Shown piece by piece: positions 39,100-52,793 of a stretch of DNA of 64,000 bases. This DNA is from Trichoplax sp. H2 (Eukaryota; Placozoa; Uniplacotomia; Trichoplacea). The notes beneath the pieces are model-generated. The model was not told where the DNA came from. It did no database searches and saw nothing but the letters and a program-made list of their open reading frames with translations. The translations under genes and the position numbers were made by a program. Numbering within the stretch: the stretch's first letter is position 1; each line of letters starts with the position of its first letter. The DNA lies in contig NOWV01000270.1 in the NCBI GenBank assembly GCA_003344405.1, positions 1 through 64,000 of the forward strand. Reading direction: 5' to 3'.

Positions 39100-39760
39100 A
39101 GTACCGTTCTGAACCGAACCGTGCCACAACCGTTACGGTACGGTACAGAACGCAAAACAAGGAAAAAGTCTCCAGGACAGTGCACAGTACTGACGTAGGC
39201 TACAGTACGTAGTACTGTAGCAGTCCATGACATGGTGTCGGGTACTTACTGGGCGTTCTATAGTACGTACTGTACTGTACGTCCACTGTTGAGGTCTACC
39301 TTGAGTGTACAGTGTACAGTCAAGGTAAAAGTGGAGGCATTTCATACTCAACAGTACTGTAGACAGTGGACTGTACTGTACATTGTATAGCACAATACAG
39401 GATTGTATCTTGGCACGTGGATAAGCCATGCGTACTACGCTCGACATTACTAGTTCAAGATGGGTCGGTCGTGCATGACTATTTGCAATGGCTTTACTGT
39501 GCAGTAAAAGACGAACAGTCTATGCTTCTGAACTAGTTGATGTACAGCCATGTTAGAACACCGATCTACAGTAGTACAAGATGATAGCGGCACCTTTTAC
39601 CTTTTATCCTTCAAGATTGCATGGAGACTCATTGTACAGTACTGTAGAAACGTTGTACTATACACTGTACAGTACTGTTTTCTACAATGTACAGTATAAA
39701 ACGTAGACTTACTGTACTGTAGATACTGTACTGTACGTTGCTAATAGTGACATTAGTTTT
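39100..39760. repeat. Second GTAC-rich repeat block
   Basis: Overlapping TACTGTAC, GTACAGTAC and TACGGTACGGTAC words cluster here, for example ACAGTACTGTAGAC near 39351 and TACTGTACTGTACGTTG near 39725. The same words fill 27590-28020, and shorter clusters sit near 52505-52545 and 54379. Several stretches are self-complementary. The overlapping open frames at 38882-39447 come from this composition. Confidence 0.7.
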
Positions 39761-39770
39761 GCTATCCACA

Positions 39771-40345
39771 TGATTTTCTATTCACCCCATGCCATGACAT
39801 GCCGAGACCAGTGTTGACTACGATAATCAACAACAAATGCAAAAGGAATGTCACTAGTCAAGAGCGGACGCGGACTTGCTCCCTAGGCCAATAATACTAT
39901 ATCGCCAACGTGATTTTCTACTCAGCCCAAGCCATGACATGCCGAGATCAGTGTTGACTATGATCATGAAGAACAAATGCAAAAGGAATGTCACTAGTCA
40001 AGAGCGGACGCTGACTTGCTCCCTAGGAGACCCAATAATACTACTGTATATCGTCAACATGATTTTCTATTCAGCCCAAGCCATGACATGCCGAGACCAG
40101 TGTTGACTACGATAATCAACAACAAATGCAAAAGGAATGTCACTAGTCAAGAGCGGACGCGGACTTGCTCCCTAGGAGACCCAATAATACTATATCGTCA
40201 ACATGATTTTCTACTCAGCCCAAGCCATGACATACCGAGACTAGTGTTGACTATAATAATCAACAACAAATGCAAAAGGAATGTCACTAGTCAAGAGCGG
40301 ACGCTGACTTGCTCCCTAGACCAATACTGTATCGTCTGTACGGTC
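39771..40345. repeat. Minisatellite, four copies of a 140-149-bp unit
   Basis: Copies begin with TGATTTTCTA at 39771, 39911, 40060 and 40204. Each runs through CCATGACATGCCGAGACCAG, TGTTGACTA, AACAAATGCAAAAGGAATGT, CACTAGTCAAGAGCGGACGC, ACTTGCTCCCTAG and CAATAATACT. Copies are nearly identical, so the array is young. The array gives long spurious open frames (39876-40106, 40016-40450). It lies about 0.4 kb upstream of the EED start codon. Confidence 0.95.
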
Positions 40346-40759
40346 TGTCTGTATCCGTCTCTTTTGTCACTTTTGGTCGCCAACCATCTTCTTGCAATAG
40401 TCCATGCCAACAAACCGAGCCGATTTACTCTCCAAGCGTACAGTCTATGAAGAAGAAGAACAACAAAAGAGTAAAAGAGAAAGTTGGAATACCTTTGCTC
40501 CTTACCCAGCCAACGTTGGTGTACAGTATAGCCAGTTAAAAAGTGCTTTGGTAGCAAAGTGCATAGTCAGCGAGAGTACAGCAGCCTCAGGACAAGCGGC
40601 GACCCGCCAAAAGAAGAGCATCATCGCCTATCCCCCAGTCCAATCCATCGATACGTTCAATGACTGTAGAGTGAAAGTCAGTTTATCGTTGTATAGGACG
40701 TAAGATCTGTGATCGTGGCTACGCTCTATCAAGGCCTGGGTGCCCATTTTATTTGCACA
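40346..40759. other. Upstream region of EED
   Basis: The presumed promoter or 5' untranslated region of EED lies between the minisatellite and ATG 40760. Overlapping open frames on both strands show no similarity to known proteins. Confidence 0.4.
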
Positions 40760-43700
40760 ATGTCTCCAGAGGAAGCTGATCGAAAACGCAAGCGTATGGA
40801 TAAAAAAAGTGGCAAACATGGACGTAAATATACATCCAGATTGGTTTATAAATACAGCAGTCATTGTAAGGTATAGTCACAGCAATGGTCAGTTGATAAC
40901 ACTTGTAATTTCAATCATCGGCACCTATACTAATCCAATTCATTGCATACACTATTGACCTTTTATTGGCTTGTAATCAATCAGTTCATGTTGTAGTCAA
41001 TATCCTACATCGATGAGTACTTTTGCTAGTGGGTGCTAGGAGATGGAATCAGCCAGACGTGTTACTTATTGTAGCTCCTTGTATCATTATTGTTCCTTGT
41101 AGGAAGAACATGGCAAGCCACTCTTTGGTGTTCATTTTAATTATTCTTATAGCCATCCTGATGATTCCAAGATATTTGCATCAGTGGGAGCCAATAAGGT
41201 CGAGTCAATAAGCGATTCAAACCATAATCGTTTCTTACCAACTGTTCTGCTTCTACTAGTGATGCTATTTTGATTCAATCTATTATCCACGACGGTTTAC
41301 AGTATCCAAACGATGCCTTCATAACGCCATGTACAGCTGTATAGGTGTAGAGCTATCAATATCAGCTAATGTTGCAATCCAGATGAATAGATGATGATAT
41401 TGTATAATGTACAAGATGTCTCTATAAAGTAGATCCCAATGGCCGATCACTTCCTAGAAAAGGATATCGCCCTGTTTCTATAGTCGAGTCTGCACGTATT
41501 AGAAACCGATGCTACAGTGGGCAATCAAGCCAACTTGATAATCACTTTCGATAAATGTAATGATTTGGTCACATCACTATCATATTGCCTATGGCAATCT
41601 TGTGTTAAAATCCACCTCAATGGATGATACTTTTCTTGAATGTACAGTACAACCCTCTTCATGTTGCTACAGTCGAGTCTATTGCATTTGCACGACAAGC
41701 TTACCTTAATCCAACGTAAAGACTTGCTCGATGTAGCGGTCCAATCAAACAACTGTCAATTACGATAACATATCGGACACTAATAAATCCATTCATCAAT
41801 GGAGCTCTCATTCATTGATGTAAGATTAAACTATGCCTGATCCTATTTTTTATTTTAGGTTTCAATATATCAATGCACTGATGATGGTAGAATTAAGTTA
41901 CTCCAAGCTTATACCGATCCTGACGTATCCGTATAACCAATACATATCTCCAAAATGATCTTATTCTCAGTACAATTACTCGTTATACTATACTGACAGT
42001 TGATAGCAAATATAAAAAGAATAGAAACAACTTATTGACATTACAAAACGGACAACAATGCAAAAAATTGGGTTTGCAAATACTGTGCAATCATTGCTGA
42101 GTTGTCTGCGTATGTAAACCTTTTATCTAAAGCTATTTATGAGCTGTACTTATTCTAACTCAATGTAATGGAACTAGTTTTCATCATTCCATGATACTAT
42201 ACTATTGAAAATTAATTTTATTTTGTATTTGAAGATCAAAAATAGTTACACTTTTGTAGAATTGAATTAATAAGGGTAGCAGCTATGGTCTCCTGATTTT
42301 AGTTATAGTCTTTCCAAGTTATTCATTACATAGAGTTAGTGTAAAATCACTTTCAATTGATTGCAGATGACGATTTATAAAATCATCACTTATTCTCTGG
42401 TGCATTAATTATTATTTAATTTTAAGTTTAAAAAACAATTGATCAAACTTAACCCTTAACGTGCGTTTTAGCCAGAAGAAGATTTCTATACTTGTGCCTG
42501 GTCTTACCTTCACAATACATCTGAATTAATTTTGGCTATTGCAGGAGCTCGAGGCGTTATTAGAATTATTAAGTAATTCCATAACTCATCATCACTAATT
42601 ATATATTTGTAATGCAGTCAAACAACACAATCTGAGTTGTATGCAACGAAGATAAATATGGTACTGTATGTCATTTATCTTCAATCTTTTCTTTTATTGC
42701 TCTTATCACAGCGCTGCTACTACCGTTTGCATTAAGGTACCAAATAATGTACAAATTGATTATCGTATTATTGATCCTATTTACGCACTATTGAATGTTT
42801 CAAATTAAAGTATTCAATTTTCCATAGTGTTATCCAGGCCAAGGAAATGCCATTAATGAGCTTAAATTCCATCCTTTGGATCCTAATATTTTAGCTTCAG
42901 TTGGAAAAGGTATGATTGCCACTAGGAAATTGGTCCTGTACTATACCCGTTTATGCTAACTTTCATTAATGCATGAATAAATAGGATGCTATTATGTCAT
43001 GATTAAATGACGTATAGCGTAGCTTAACAGACTTTTACAAAGTCTTATATACTGTATACTTAACTTTATTATTACGAAATAGATCATTTAATTCATTTGT
43101 GGAATATTAAGAATGATACATGCATTGCCATTTTTGGTGGAATTGACGGTCACCGAGATGAAGTCTTGAGTGTTGTATGATATACTTACTGCAGTTAAAC
43201 AACAGTTTATTCCATTGATTTGTTGAACGTGTATCGCTTACTATAAGAAACTTGTTATTTTTAGGATTTCGATATTTTGGGAAAAAAAATAATCTCTTCT
43301 GGAATGGATCATTCTATAAAAATGTGGACGTTGGAATCGGAAATACTAGAAGAGGTCAGAGCATGCTTTCATGAATGCTTAATCGTTTATGCTAACGATT
43401 ATGTATTCTATGATTGATAGTATCACCTTACTGCCATGGCTATAATGCTATTTAGATCATTAAATACAGTACATTTATCCCTATTAGACTATCAAGAAAT
43501 CCTATGAATATAATCCTGTGACTGCGGATAAGTAATACAATCGGACATTTCGTTATCCTTTTGACTTTCAATTATGCTAAGATACAAATATAAATGTTTT
43601 ATAATTGTAATTTTTTGTTCACATCTTCTATAAATAGGTCGTTCAAGATCCTTTACGTAGATGAGCCACAATTTTCTACTCGCGATATTCATCGGAATTA

Positions 43701-44579
43701 TATTGACTGTGTTAGGTGGTTTGGCAATCTAATATTATCAAAAGTAGGTGGCATGTTATAACAGTAAATATGTGTAGACTTTACGGTAGTTACATATGGC
43801 TAAATAAACTTTTATCCAATTCTTAATTCGTATAATGTTCTATCCATGATTTGTAGTCCTGTGAGAATTCCATCGTCTGTTGGCAGCCGACGTGTCTGAC
43901 GGAGAAGCTCAATCCGAATATTAAGAAGGTTCGCTTACAACCTTTCTTTGCTATTTGAAAAGTTATTTAACAGTTCATTGTTCTCGAATTCTGTTAGGCA
44001 ACGCCCTTAGATAATTTAGTTATGGTCCATCGGTAAGTTACTATCGCAATAACTGTTTATTGTCTGGGAGAAGTTTATACTTATAGGAACGAAATTGTTT
44101 TGAACGTTCTAGGTTTGACTATAATCAATGTGACATCTGGTACCTCCGATTTTGCTTAGATTATCAACAAAAGGTTATAATTTACAGTAATGATATCTGA
44201 ACATAAATTGCGATTGCACATATCTTGATCGTTCGATTTAATTATATAATTTGATGTAAGCTTAATAGCTGTATCATCTCCAGCAAATACAGATATAAAG
44301 AATATGTAATTTGATAAGATTAATATTTGTTTGGATAAAAATCCAACTTTACCTAAAGACATTTTATCATGTCAATAGACATTAGCTGTTGGAAATCAAG
44401 TTGGGAAGGTATTCTTATGGGACTTGGAAAACGAAAATTTAAGTCAGCATCGTGCTGTTGTTTTATCACATCCGAAATGTTCTGCTGCCATTCGACAAAT
44501 AGCTATTAGCCGTGACGGCTCTTGCTTGGTTCATGCTTGCGATGATGGAACTATCTGGCGATGGGACAAAAAGATGTAG
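40760..44579 (+). CDS. EED: EED, WD40 subunit of Polycomb repressive complex 2, 14 exons
   Basis: EED is the WD40 propeller of PRC2 that reads H3K27me3 and stimulates EZH. Exons: 40760-40870, 41103-41198, 41859-41924, 42472-42572, 42712-42736, 42828-42909, 43083-43174, 43265-43354, 43488-43531, 43638-43743, 43857-43928, 43998-44032, 44113-44173, 44379-44579. All phases agree and give 393 residues. Diagnostic blocks: [138 protein letters not shown] and the end TIWRWDKKM. The trimethyl-lysine aromatic cage (PLF, FYTCAW Tyr, IWY) is intact. The N-terminus is short and basic, shorter than in vertebrates, so another 5' exon is possible. The donor at 41199 (GTCGAG) is weak. Confidence 0.95.
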
Positions 44580-45088
44580 AGTCTTGCTTGTATATTAGTT
44601 ACCATTTGAATGACACTTTGCCGAGTATCCCATAGTAACTGATGTTGCTAATTTTACTCTTATTCATATTTCGAATCCCCTCCAAAAATTGAATTTATCG
44701 ACATTGTATATTATCCTACCAGACTTGAAGTTGAATATTTTATATAGCTACTGTTTGGTACAGGCTTTTAAAAAATCTTGAAAACCTACTCGTACAACTT
44801 TCGACTCCCTATAATCTTATATCCGTATGATCGTCTCATTTTACTGAGTAGCAGCATATAAGATTACTTGCTGCCTTTCATTACAAGATAACTTTAAACT
44901 TTCAGTTAAAAATTTATTGTGATCAGTTATGGAACACAAAATGTAATATATATATATATACATAGCATCTTGTACAGCGGATTAGGGTACGTGCAATAAC
45001 CTTTAACGATTCAAAACGACTGTAGTATCATATGCTTTGAAAATACTCAATATATACAGCATTGCTTTCGTGTATAAAGAGCTATGAA
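44580..45088. other. Short spacer between convergent EED and CMSS1
   Basis: About 0.5 kb of AT-rich 3' flanking sequence shared by two convergent genes, with a TATATA run near 44950. No gene is seen. Confidence 0.6.
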
Positions 45089-48061
45089 TTAAAATAAACC
45101 GATTTTAACTTTTCCTTCTTTTGCCAGAGGCACAAAGTATTTAAGTAGCAACTGCGTAATGTCTTCTCGAATCTATTACAAATACAGCAACACAAATTTG
45201 ACTAAGTATCCTTAATAAGTCTAAAACTATTCTGTAGGTGGTATATTTCAATTATGCGTATTGCAATGGACTAACCTCGACAATATCAAGCAAGCGCCTC
45301 TCCTTTGCATCGCGATAATTCCAATCCAATATGACGTACTTTAATTTATCTAACTTTAAGGCATCTGCACGTCCGGTAACAAAAATGTTTGTTTAGTTTA
45401 TAACGCTAAAGCAGTTCACGAAATCGGTTCAAGATGTGTAAAATGTTATTAGATATTCAATCTATACTGTTAACTTTCATATCTAACCTTCAGTAACTAA
45501 TTTATGCACTCTGTTTGGAGTTGCTACGGCAAAATGTACTTTTCCCTTTAGCAATTCTACATGTTGATGCAACTAGAAAGCAATACCCAAATACTAAATT
45601 TCCTTCATCATATAAAATAATTCTAATAAATTGCTTTAATACAAACCTTAAAATGTTTAGCAAATAACTTAATTGTGCAACATTTTCCTTTAAATTCAGT
45701 GGACGCCCTATTTTATAATTTAAAAGCAGATTAGCTTATGGTATCAGGCATTGAAAACTAGACAGGTAACATCGCTACGCTCGATACTTTGTACCTGTTT
45801 AAATCAACAGCTCGACTAGCAGAAGAGGTAATTACAAGAAGTATGGGGCTTCCACCTGTACCTTTATATTTCTTCACATCCCTTTTCCACTGTGGGATTA
45901 CTATAGCAAGTTATTAAAGTGTAATCAATTGCAATCGTTCCTCATTAACAAGTCTATCAACTGTCGGAAAACAGAAATAGTACCGTGTTTAAGATATGTA
46001 GACAGCGAATCCGGATGTCCAGATTGAGATTTCGGTTCTTCAAGAAAGCTAGATTCTGAGGTAGTAAAGAAAAGGTTACAGTCGTTCATTTTCGTAGAAT
46101 ATGGGCGGATAACTTATGCCTCAAGCTTCTACCAAGTTATCAGTTTAACGATTGCGCTTGTAAAGGCTGTTAAAAGCCCCGATTATAAAGCTCAAGACTA
46201 ATTAGTGCAAGACTTATTAAGAATAAATGCTAATTTATAAGTAAAAAACATCCTTGGTTCAATTTAACAAGTTGTAGTCTATAAATTCACTGTCGTATTA
46301 CCGCTTAATTTATAGTCTTCCGCTTCAATAGGCGTCAACTTTGCAGCATTGCATAATGCAGTTAGCAACTGGTTGTCTTTGTTTCCATCACTAGTAGTAT
46401 CGCTTTTAAACTAGAAAGAAAGTGAATTATAGTATTGAATGACGATTTAGATACATTACTCATAGCTTAAAGTTTAACGCTTCTGTAATATGCGAAGTCA
46501 TACATTAGATCCAAGATTATGTAGGATAACGATCACACGCGATATGCAGATGACTCAGAATAAGGTTTAGGTTTATTGCAAGGACACGCTACAGGATCGA
46601 GATCGATATCCCGAGATAGTTATGTAACATCGGCATGTATTATATCAGAAGCAATACTATTGAACAGTCTTATTCTGTACTTAGGCTACCTTACTACGGT
46701 ACGTATCCTTTGCAACTACAGTGCTTCGTATTATAATAATCATAGTCCTTATCTACTTTACATAGTCGGTGTTACTACACATATCACAGCTTCTACTTCA
46801 GGTTTTCAACGGTTACAAATCTAGGTAAATAATCAAATATCTTACGCATGATAGCATACCTTCTTCTTGCGCTTTTTTGCTTTACTTTTAGTTTTTCCCG
46901 TTGACACATCTGAGATTTTGTTGTCATTGGCAGTATTCTTCTATATGAAGTAAAACATACATTTACAACTAGCACAAAATTGGCTTCGAGCATTATATTT
47001 ATTTCTCGATATGAAACGATTCTATTTATAGGCACATATGTGTTTGAGCTATCCTGACGATACGTTCACTATATTAACTGCTTGAGAACTGAGATTTTGT
47101 ATTTTTGCTTGTATTTTGTGTTACAGCTAATGTACTAATGACAGACTATTAAGACTACATCTTCTACTTCTATACAGTTATTATAGTGTCTAGGAAAGAA
47201 TAAAAGCGATACACAGGTCGAAAAGGTAGTTTCATTAGCTTTGCTAATATGCCAATTAATGATAACTTATACTCCGTTATTCACTGCAAGAACGTTGCGT
47301 AATACAGAATTAAATATAAGCTAGAAAATAACTGTAGTGTCACTGATTCAAATATATGAAAATAAATGTAGACATCGAATTATTATACTAACACTGCCAA
47401 TCAACTCGGTCTGGGTATATCGTACTGTACAAGTGACAAATGGCAATCTTAACATACTGTATGTATCGTAGTAAGCTGCAGAGAACCTGTGAAGGCGCAA
47501 GGAAATTATGGCATTGCAAATGACTTACAACTCATTAAAGTAGAATCGTAAGCATATCACACGCGAGGCAATTAACCGTCTGTGATTATGAGTATTAAAA
47601 TGTTCAATCTTACGGTGCATCTTGCTTGCATTTATACTATATAAGATCTACTGTACATCATCTACAATGTAGATTTCTATTTATTAGTCTTGAATGCATA
47701 TTTATTGCTGAGTACACGTTAATATAGCTTACAACAGGAAACGTTTAACTGTTAATACTACAGCAATTGCAGTTGATAGTTAGCGCTAATAACCTTTCAT
47801 TTCGTGCTATAGACAAGCAAACCTATGCAAGCTATTGCAACTAGAAGACAGCTATCTCGTAGCTGGTAACACATGCAACATAGCTATCGGAATCATAATT
47901 TGCATCAAGTCATTATCCCTATTAGCCACCTGTGCATTGCTATCCTCTGTTTCGGTAGTTTCTATCGTGTTACTATTTCCCTCATCGGGGCCATTATTCA
48001 GCCACCAATCTCCATCATCCATGGCATCAGCACTAGCTAACTTTCTTTTCCTGTGGGCCAT
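45089..48061 (-). CDS. CMSS1: CMSS1 (Cms1 small ribosomal subunit homologue), nine exons
   Basis: CMSS1/Cms1 is a nuclear protein linked to small-subunit ribosome biogenesis with a DEAD-helicase-like fold. Exons (minus): 48061-47930, 46940-46860, 46410-46302, 46112-45984, 45900-45795, 45707-45647, 45572-45488, 45364-45276, 45172-45089; all junctions keep frame, giving 291 residues. Landmarks: DGDWWLNNGPDEG in the acidic N-terminus (family DEWW motif), a Lys-rich nuclear-localisation-like KSKAKKRKK, STYLKHVIPQWKRDVKKYKG, LLVITSSASRAVDL, CCTIKLFAKHFK, KVHFAVATPNRVHKLV, LKYVILDWNYRDAKERRLLD and the family C-terminus KVKIGLF. The start could be the ATG at 48061 or the one at 48022 just before DDGDWW. 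The exon 1/2 junction uses a GTGGCT donor and a 989-bp intron and is the weakest join. Confidence 0.92.
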
Positions 48062-48697
48062 GTTGTTCCTATCGATAATATGGCTAACACCAAGTCTGTC
48101 CAAGGCTGATTTGGCAGCAGAAGCAAATCTGTTTTACCTGCAAGATTGCAAATCAGCTGCAGTAGTCGCATGCAGAATTTGTGCGAAAAAGGCTGTCAGC
48201 TTCTTGACCACTCTTGCGTATCAGAAGTAACTATGTTGTCATAGAAACGAGGTAAGAAGGTGACACATAATTGACACATACTTAAGACTACCACCTAAAC
48301 TCTCACGGTCTTTAACACCGTATAACAACTGCAGTCAAATCCTTAAAACGTATCACACACATGGCACAGTGTACAGCTAGTGTATTGGTAGACTACTTTC
48401 ATGAAGGAGGAAAGGCGTCATAAACCAACGCGTGCGCAGTATTCACTCTTACCTCCTAATTTGTATTGCTAGGTTACGCTAACAACAAAAATTGATTTGA
48501 TAGGATTACATAGTATAGAGTCTCATATATGTTATACTGTTGTAGAAGAACATCCAGAAGGACGCAACATCATTCCTCATCAACTATCCTGCGTTAAAGG
48601 TCGAAAATTAATACAGTTTAGCCCTTACTGAAGCAGAGCTGTAAAGAAAAGCACCTTTCAATCGAAAATCATATTTATATCCGTTAAATTCTACAAG
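48062..48697. promoter_or_regulatory. Shared divergent promoter region, CMSS1 / MYCBP
   Basis: Only 636 bp separate the CMSS1 start codon (minus) from the MYCBP start codon (plus), so both promoters must lie here or in 5' UTRs. No specific element is convincing by eye. The open frame at 47835-48230 on the plus strand is antisense to CMSS1 exon 1 and is not a gene. Confidence 0.55.
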
Positions 48698-49830
48698 ATG
48701 ACGACATATAGAGTGAGTAAAACACATATTGACATCTATCCAAGCTACTGTATTATTGAAGTAGGGACGATTGATAAACTTAGAAATTTTAATAAATAGA
48801 AACTCTATCGCATACTCTAGTAATTTATAAAATAGGATCGTACGGTATCAAAGAATAAGATATCCCACTTTTAACATTGTAAAATACGATTAACAAAGTC
48901 AAATGTCAGCTATAAGGATACATGCAAGAGATACAGTTTAACATAATTTTTTGCTTGACTGAGTAATTTGAGATCTACCCTTACGCTATTCTGCTGGAAA
49001 ATACTGACAACTAGCAATCCAAGAAACTGTAATGGAGAGGAGCGATTCCATTTTAATGTACTATAAATTCTCACGAATTACAAAATAAGATTATACAGCA
49101 TCAAATGAATATATTTGCGCTGTGATTGTAAATGTGTACGTTTAAAGCAAACATTGTTTGCAAATGACATACGAGGATTTAAATTTACCATGATTTTGTT
49201 CAAAGTGATAGATTAAGCTTTGTGCTGCAATTATATCTAAAGTTTTCAACAGTCATTCCATAGAATATCATGCTGAGTGATTTAAAAATATAATGCTTTT
49301 ACTGATTTTGAACTTATGGCTATATGATTTACAGGCTGCCGATTCTAAACGCGAAGAATTCAGAAAATACTTAGAAAAGGCAGGTGTATTAGACTGCCTC
49401 ACTAAAGGTAAATTCATATAGCGTAGGATAAATAGGAAAGCTATGAACATTGTAATGACTATTGACTATGACCAAGTTTGAACTCATTTTATATTCAATC
49501 CTTACGATAAAGTACTGGTTACTCTATATGAAGAACCTGAAAAACCAAATGATGCATTGGACTTTTTAAAACAACACTTGCACGGCGGTCCTCCCGAAAC
49601 AAGCGATGTAGAAGCATTGAGATTAGAGAATGCAGAATTAAAACAAAAAAACAATGCTTTACAAGAAGAAGTCAACGAGCTTAAATCAAAGGTAGACATC
49701 GATTATCTTGGAATTATAGATTGAAATTCAAAGTTGTTAATTTTAACTTAAGAAGTTTAAAATTAAATGGCTCAATTATTATGTTTTACTCTTACAGCTT
49801 GCAGAATACGAGAATAATACGGAAGAATAA
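48698..49830 (+). CDS. MYCBP: MYCBP (c-Myc-binding protein, AMY-1), four exons
   Basis: MYCBP is a small helical adaptor that binds the MYC N-terminus and AKAP proteins. Exons: 48698-48712 (only five codons, MTTYR), 49335-49407, 49513-49691, 49798-49830; all phases agree, giving 99 residues against about 103 in vertebrates. The family core is unmistakable: AADSKREEFRKYLEKAGVLD, CLTKVLVTLYEEPEKPNDA and LDFLKQHL. A coiled coil with leucines at heptad spacing follows (LRLENAELKQKNNALQEEVN) and the tail is short and acidic. The tiny first exon is supported by its GTGAGT donor and by the family's start (M-x-x-Y-[KR]-AADSKR). It is divergent from CMSS1. Confidence 0.96.
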
Positions 49831-51889
49831 TTCTTCTTTCTACGGTTCGATAAACAATCATAAATGGTACACCGCTAAAGAACTGTAATGACGCCATTAC
49901 CGTGGTTATTGACTGCGCTTGAGAATATATGTACTTTCAACTATACATAATCTTACTCATGCTTATATTGCCATACAATTCATATAAATATTTTATGTTT
50001 GAATGAAGATATCATTTAATATTACTTGATGTCAATGTAATGTTATCTTGCGATTCCTTATCTTTTTAACCAACTGTAACAATGTTACTGTGCGTGATTC
50101 TATTATTAGAATTAAGGTATGCACCATTATTCAACAGTAGGCATTTAGTTATAAGTGTAATGTAATTAGTCATTTCATAACATTTCATCTCCTAATTATG
50201 TAAATTTGATACAACATAATATGCAGATTAAATTGTTAATAAATCAAACTATAAGTTGAGGTTGTTTTAACAATTAATTGTTAGTTTACGCAAGCAATAC
50301 CAAGGGGCGTTGAAGGTAAAGATAATTTTTATTCTTTGTTAATTATACATACATTGTAGATTATTAATACGAATTGAGTTAATTTTAAATATTTCAAATC
50401 AGTTGCAATTGCTATTTGAGACTGTAAAGTGTAACAATTATGTTGCAACGGCTCATGGACTCGCATCTACTATACATCAAGTATTCAAATAGATGACTCT
50501 ACTACTAGCTGTGCGTAATAGCCACCGTAGCAGAGGCATATAGAGGTAGTTAGGGTGAATTGACCAATCTGCTGCTAATTCTAAATTGCAAAGGTACTGG
50601 ATTTAATAGAATTATGCCTCATTTAATTATAAATGGGAGAACATTAATACATACTTAATACAGTAGGCATTAATTATAAGGCAAAAACATGATCCCTAAG
50701 TCATTCATATGATCTATTTCATATAGATCTACAAATAGTTAGCATGACCTGGTTGGCGTGACAAATTAAAAGAAAATAATTTTATACCATTTTCAGGATG
50801 CGCTAAAACACCAGTAAACTATTTTATGACAAATCTACCAATTCAGTAGGTCGGAAGCTTTATGATAACGTCTTGTCATCAATGGATATGAGTGCTCAGT
50901 TTTCTTTCCCATAATAAGCATAAATGTATATCAAGTATATTGCTGATGGTATGCTTGAAAATATCCTTCATTTCCTTCCTGTATTAGCTGTTCAACTCGT
51001 ATATTCACAAAAGAGTAACGATTATTGATATTAATCGCCTTTTACCTTACTTTCCTGCATTAGCTGTCATGCTTATTTATGCACGTGTACTTGTCATGGC
51101 AAATTTACTAAATTGGTAATTTTATTAAATTCTTATATAAAATTCTATAACTCTTAGTGCTAGAGACCGAGTTCGAAAGCAAATGGGTAGGCTAGTGTTT
51201 AATTTTATTTATTTCAAATGCGAAAATCTTGAATTTTTTTGTAGTACGAGGTTTATCTTGTAGTTCCTTTAGGGTTAGAGATGTGGAGCAGGTGTAGAAG
51301 GTCAGGGCTTAGTTTTCTTATGAAAAAAAGGTAGAAAAAAATGAAGTCAATTTACCGCAACATATTCACAGGATTGTCACGTACTGCCAGCAGATTCTAA
51401 GTAATAATCTCCTTTATGCTTGTACTGCCTATAGATTCATCTGTCATCTCAACCGGAACTCCTCGCGTAAGCTATCAAGTAATAATCAGCATATATAATC
51501 AAAGGAAGAAGTTCATGTAGTCTATCATAGATCCGATTTCAAAGTATTTTTGCTGAGTTTGCAGTTGTGGCAATGTTATTAGCTGTCCCAGATGAAGCAC
51601 ATTAGTCTTGAAACCGTATAATGATAGCGTAAGTTTGCGTTGTATACTTTTGCTTACTGTAATAACAAAGTACCAGCTTGTAAATAATTATTAGCCAAGT
51701 TTGGCATATGATGGCATGCCACTACTTGCAAGCCCTGGAAAATACGTTTGTGCAGGTAGCTTTAGAAGTTTAAAATTTTTCCATTAGTTATATTTAACTA
51801 AGAACAGAGCTGTGAATAATGATATCTTTACACATTTATTTACTTTCGCTGATGTTGCACCTGCAATCTCCTAGCACCTTTCGTATCAT
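49831..51889. other. Intergenic spacer
   Basis: The MYCBP 3' flank and AT-rich sequence. No gene, RNA gene or strong repeat was recognised. Confidence 0.55.
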
Positions 51890-52793
51890 CAGCATCGAAT
51901 TTATCTGGGAGATATATTGCACGTCTCGAAAGTAAACTATGCAATTAAGTAAAATGCTCAATTTTGGGGAGGAATAAAAATAGTCTGCATGACTATCATT
52001 GTTGCAGTGTGCAACAGACTAGAGTAGGTTGGCTACGCCTAGAGGTAAGAACTAGATCTCTTTACCATGTGTGAACAGGAAAAGAAGTCGCCAGACTAGT
52101 CTAGTCGTCGAGCTTAATTCATTCAACTAGAGTACTGCACTAGGGAGAGTCATGAACCCATTGCATGACTCACAATATTATAATATAATAATTAATTAAG
52201 GAGTAACAGATTTTAAAACCAGCTGGAAATCAGCTGTGCTCCATGTCCTCTCATTAAGCCCGTCTGGCCGCCGGCCAGTGTACAGTATGTCTGTATCCTA
52301 GACTACCGTCGACCTCAGTATTTCCAACGACTAGCTAGTAGCTGCATGGGAGAGTTTATTATTCAAGTAATGCAATAATTATTTATAATCATAATATGAA
52401 TATGGACGACTTTAGCGTTTCCCTTTTCGACACATACTGTACCATCGTCCACCATCATGCAACAATCCTCCTTGCCGTAACCACGACTACTCTATATGTC
52501 AACAGTACTACAGACGTCCTGTAGTCTGAAGTACAGTACAGCTACTCTAGTAATAGTAATGTCTTAGTCACAGTCTATCAACAGCTCGATTGACGACGCG
52601 TCTTATATGATAAGTAGTTCAGTTTACGTCCGTCTGTACAGGGTGTCCATTTTTCTCCTACTGGACCGTATCGAGTCCGGCTGGGACTACTGAAGACATC
52701 TCGCGAACTTTATTTCTCCAGCGTTAAAAATTAGTTTACCAATCTGAGTTAGCTGGAAGAATTGTTCTCTATCGTGTTGCAGAAGGAGAAAAA

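Noticed and set aside
40016-40450. Plus-strand open frame of 144 codons
   Set aside because: It runs through the minisatellite and repeats one nonsense peptide per unit; there is no family similarity.
47835-48230. Plus-strand hydrophobic open frame of 131 codons
   Set aside because: It is antisense to CMSS1 exon 1; the hydrophobic runs mirror the acidic and polar codons of that exon.
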